A DNA stretch of 64,000 nt, taken from NCBI RefSeq assembly GCF_900115955.1, contig NZ_FOYL01000004.1:310001-374000 (forward strand). Direction: 5' to 3'. The notes under the pieces are model-generated. The model ran no database searches and was not told the origin of the DNA. It saw only the letters and a program-made list of their open reading frames with translations. Below are positions 61,921-64,000 of this stretch, one piece after another. The DNA is from Lentzea waywayandensis (GTDB lineage: Bacteria > Actinomycetota > Actinomycetes > Mycobacteriales > Pseudonocardiaceae). Each line of letters opens with the position of its first letter. The stretch's first letter is position 1. A program made the position numbers and the translations under genes.

Positions 61921-64000
61921 CTAGAGACCGAGCTCCTCAGCAATGCGCGCCGCCACCTCGTAGGTAGAGCCGAGGGGTGCGGTGGCGTACTCGTTCGTCT
62001 GCGCCGTGAACTCCCGCCCGTACGCACACCAGTCGATGGTGGGCGGCTTCCCGGCATCCACGCTGCCGGCGAGCTCGGCGAAGTAACGCTGCCACCGGGG
62101 CTGGTAGTAGCCACCCATGAGGCCCTCCCAGTCGCGGTTGGCGTAGTCGCGCAGCACACCGCACGCCTGCTCGGACCAGATGGTGATGATGCCGCGCGCG
62201 TCGCGTTCCAGCGCGGCCTTCTCGGCGTCGGTGCTCCCCCATGAACGCGCCGAGCTCAGCCACGTGCCGAGCAGCCAGTCGCGCTGGGTGCCGAGCAGTT
62301 CGTCGGTGCGCGTCATGTACGCCAGGAACTCGTCGGTCGAGGTGTCCAGCACGGCGATGTCCTTGGCGGCGTACGCCTCGGTGATCTCGACGAGCTTGGC
62401 GCGCCCGCGGTCGGCGAGCACCTGCCGTGCCACGTCGACCAGGTCGTACTTGTAGGTCTCCAGCTGCCGCACCGACGAGGGTGCCTTCAGGAGCTGGCGC
62501 AGAGCGGGCTCGAACGTCTCGGCCGCGTAGCGAGGCTCCTTGGGACCCCAGTTCGACGCGGACGTCATCTTCAACGACGGCAGCGCGACGAACGGGCTCT
62601 CGTGAGGGCCCTCGCCGCTCTCGTGGCCGGTGGCGCGGAACGAGTACGCGGTCTTCAGCAGCGTCTTCCACGCCTCGCGCAGGTTGGGGTCGTCGACGCC
62701 GTAGCGGCGCTTCGCGTAGTCGGTGATCCACGAGTCCAGGTCGACGGGGTCATCGCGCCACACCATCTCGCCGAACAGGTCCTGCACCACCGGGTTCAGG
62801 TGCGTGCCCTCCATGACCATCGCGGTGCCGACGAGGTCTCCGCGCACGCCGGGTCCCGCCTTGCGGACCTCCGGCAACGTCCGGCCGGGCTCGTGCAGGT
62901 TGCCGAACGTGCCGAGCCTCCCGCCGAAGTTCTGGATCGTCCCCCACGCCCACGGCGCGCCCCAGAACTCGTCCTTGCGCTTCCACCCCGGGCCGTCGTC
63001 GGCGTCGAGGTCGAGCACCAGCACCCGTCTGCGGTCGATCGCCTCGATCAGCTCGCGCATCGGGTTGTCCTGCCACGCCTGAAGCACCCAGATCGCGTCG
63101 TGGTGCGCGGCCGTCAGGGCGTCCTGCACCGCGCGGCCCGCGTCGCCGAGGTCGACGCCGCCCAACACGCCGCCCTCGTGCAGGAGGTCGTTCGAGTAGT
63201 GCGTGGTGTCGCCGAACCGGGCGCTCTGCGCCTCGTAGAACCGGGCCGCGACCTTGCCGTACAGGGCGTCGGTGGGGTCGAGCCAGTACGGCCGGGGGTG
63301 GCCGGAGTAGCCGCCCTGCGGGATCACGTGCGCGTCCGGGTTGCGCTCGGCGAACACCTTGTCCGGCACGTGGCCGGAGAACGCCGGGAACACCGGCGAG
63401 ATGCCGAGGTCGCGCATGCGGTCCACGATCCGCCTGCCCAGCTCGGCGCGTCGTTCGATCAGGTCCTGGCTCACCGGGCCCGCGTGCACACCGCCGTTGG
63501 GGTCGTAGCCGGACGTCGAGCCGTACCACTGCCACGGCTGCAGCGACGGCTGCGCGATCCACGCCCGCACCTCGGACTCGGACAGCCCGAACGACTGGAA
63601 CGTGTCGTACCAGACGGCTTCCTGGCCGACGAGCACGAGCGCGCGGTTCACGCCGCTCGCCGCGAGGTAGTCGATCTCGCGCTCCCACTCGGCCCACGTC
63701 CAGTACGGCATGGTGTAGCCGAAGACCGTGAAGTTGTAGGCGTACCGGTCGGTGAGAGTGGTGCGCCTGTTGATGGGCCTGTCAGGCGCGGGCAACGTCT
63801 CCGGCAACGCGATCCGGTCGCCGTTGGTCGACAGGTGCCCGCCCGCCACGTACTTCAGCCACCACCCGAACCCGGAGACGAGTGCGACGTCGCTCGAACC
63901 GGACAACACCACGCGTCCGTCCTCACCGCCGATGCCGAACGAGTCCGCGAGGCCCGGTCGTGCCGGGAGACGTTGGAGTTCGAACTGCGCGGCACGCTGT
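61921..64000 (-). CDS. Alpha-N-acetylglucosaminidase, GH89/NAGLU family (5' end cut by window edge)
   Basis: At least 692 residues; the frame stays open to the window edge, so the N-terminus, including any signal peptide, is missing. The first visible part (DSFGIGGEDGRVVLSGSS) is the small N-terminal domain. The TIM-barrel domain contains PYWTWAEWEREIDYLAASGV, FPAFSGHVPDKVFAERNPD, HYSNDLLHEGG (probable general acid), NFGGRLGTFGNL and MVMEGTHLNPVV (probable nucleophile). The helical C-terminal domain has LLGTQRDWLLGTWLSSARSWG and DWEGLMGGYYQPRWQRYF, all NAGLU signatures. It removes terminal alpha-GlcNAc from glycans. Proximity to the amino-sugar pair is suggestive, not proof of a link. Confidence 0.93.
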   Translation of the reverse strand, partial: QRAAQFELQRLPARPGLADSFGIGGEDGRVVLSGSSDVALVSGFGWWLKYVAGGHLSTNGDRIALPETLPAPDRPINRRTTLTDRYAYNFTVFGYTMPYWTWAEWEREIDYLAASGVNRALVLVGQEAVWYDTFQSFGLSESEVRAWIAQPSLQPWQWYGSTSGYDPNGGVHAGPVSQDLIERRAELGRRIVDRMRDLGISPVFPAFSGHVPDKVFAERNPDAHVIPQGGYSGHPRPYWLDPTDALYGKVAARFYEAQSARFGDTTHYSNDLLHEGGVLGGVDLGDAGRAVQDALTAAHHDAIWVLQAWQDNPMRELIEAIDRRRVLVLDLDADDGPGWKRKDEFWGAPWAWGTIQNFGGRLGTFGNLHEPGRTLPEVRKAGPGVRGDLVGTAMVMEGTHLNPVVQDLFGEMVWRDDPVDLDSWITDYAKRRYGVDDPNLREAWKTLLKTAYSFRATGHESGEGPHESPFVALPSLKMTSASNWGPKEPRYAAETFEPALRQLLKAPSSVRQLETYKYDLVDVARQVLADRGRAKLVEITEAYAAKDIAVLDTSTDEFLAYMTRTDELLGTQRDWLLGTWLSSARSWGSTDAEKAALERDARGIITIWSEQACGVLRDYANRDWEGLMGGYYQPRWQRYFAELAGSVDAGKPPTIDWCAYGREFTAQTNEYATAPLGSTYEVAARIAEELGL

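Overview
The window is high-GC actinobacterial DNA with many GTG and a few TTG starts. Its gene content points to a mycolata-related actinomycete with an arabinogalactan wall, most likely of the Pseudonocardiaceae (Lentzea, Saccharothrix or Actinosynnema type). The markers are glf, glfT1, glfT2 and the Wzm/Wzt galactan exporter, a PPE/EspG module of the type VII secretion world, an Scr1-like XRE regulator paired with a DUF397 protein, a proteasome activator ending in GQYL, and surface proteins with LAxTG sorting signals. Genus is inferred, not shown.

Layout. 0-7 kb: an edge-truncated MarR-type regulator with an IS30-like HTH, divergent from a DUF4097 protein and an S9 peptidase across a cluster of GCAAC boxes; then the XRE/DUF397 pair, a small MT0933-like antitoxin with a glycolipid-binding-domain protein, and a secreted BNR propeller protein. 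7-17 kb: a thioester-domain surface protein, a solitary C5 DNA methyltransferase, a HEAT-like hypothetical, an ATP-grasp enzyme, an epimerase, RNase Z, a serine hydrolase, an SDR and a methyltransferase. 17.3-17.5 kb: tRNA-Arg(ACG) and tRNA-Ser(GCT). 17.6-25 kb: acetoacetyl-CoA synthetase, a three-gene PPE/EspG operon, a degenerate dienelactone hydrolase, the aminotransferase pat and a TauE/SafE permease.

25-41.4 kb is an envelope and secretome block: two tandem SdrD-B-like giant surface proteins, two paralogous secreted M28 aminopeptidases, a membrane-anchored zinc metallopeptidase, a chaplin-like protein with a Pro-rich secreted partner, a secreted 5'-nucleotidase, tRNA-Ser(TGA), and the small regulators and methyltransferases between them. 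Most transcription units end in strong hairpins.

41.5-56.5 kb follows the Mycobacterium tuberculosis Rv3777-Rv3783 neighbourhood: quinone oxidoreductase, a class V aminotransferase-fold protein that lacks the PLP lysine, the proteasome activator bpa, a TylF-like methyltransferase, wzm, wzt and glfT1. glfT2 and glf follow on the other strand. Together these encode making UDP-galactofuranose, priming and extending galactan, and exporting it. A sugar ABC importer (binding protein plus two permeases, no ATPase) sits inside the block. 56.6-64 kb: an LLM flavin oxidoreductase, a HAD phosphatase, a flippase-like integral membrane protein, a DegT aminotransferase overlapping a Gfo/Idh dehydrogenase (an amino-sugar pair), and an edge-truncated GH89 alpha-N-acetylglucosaminidase.

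I did not find a phage, IS element, CRISPR array or complete defence island. The most unusual signals are the lysine-less aminotransferase-fold protein next to bpa, the regulator/operator cluster at 0.6 kb, the set of LAxTG surface proteins without a local sortase, and a 0.4-kb non-coding gap bounded by two terminators.
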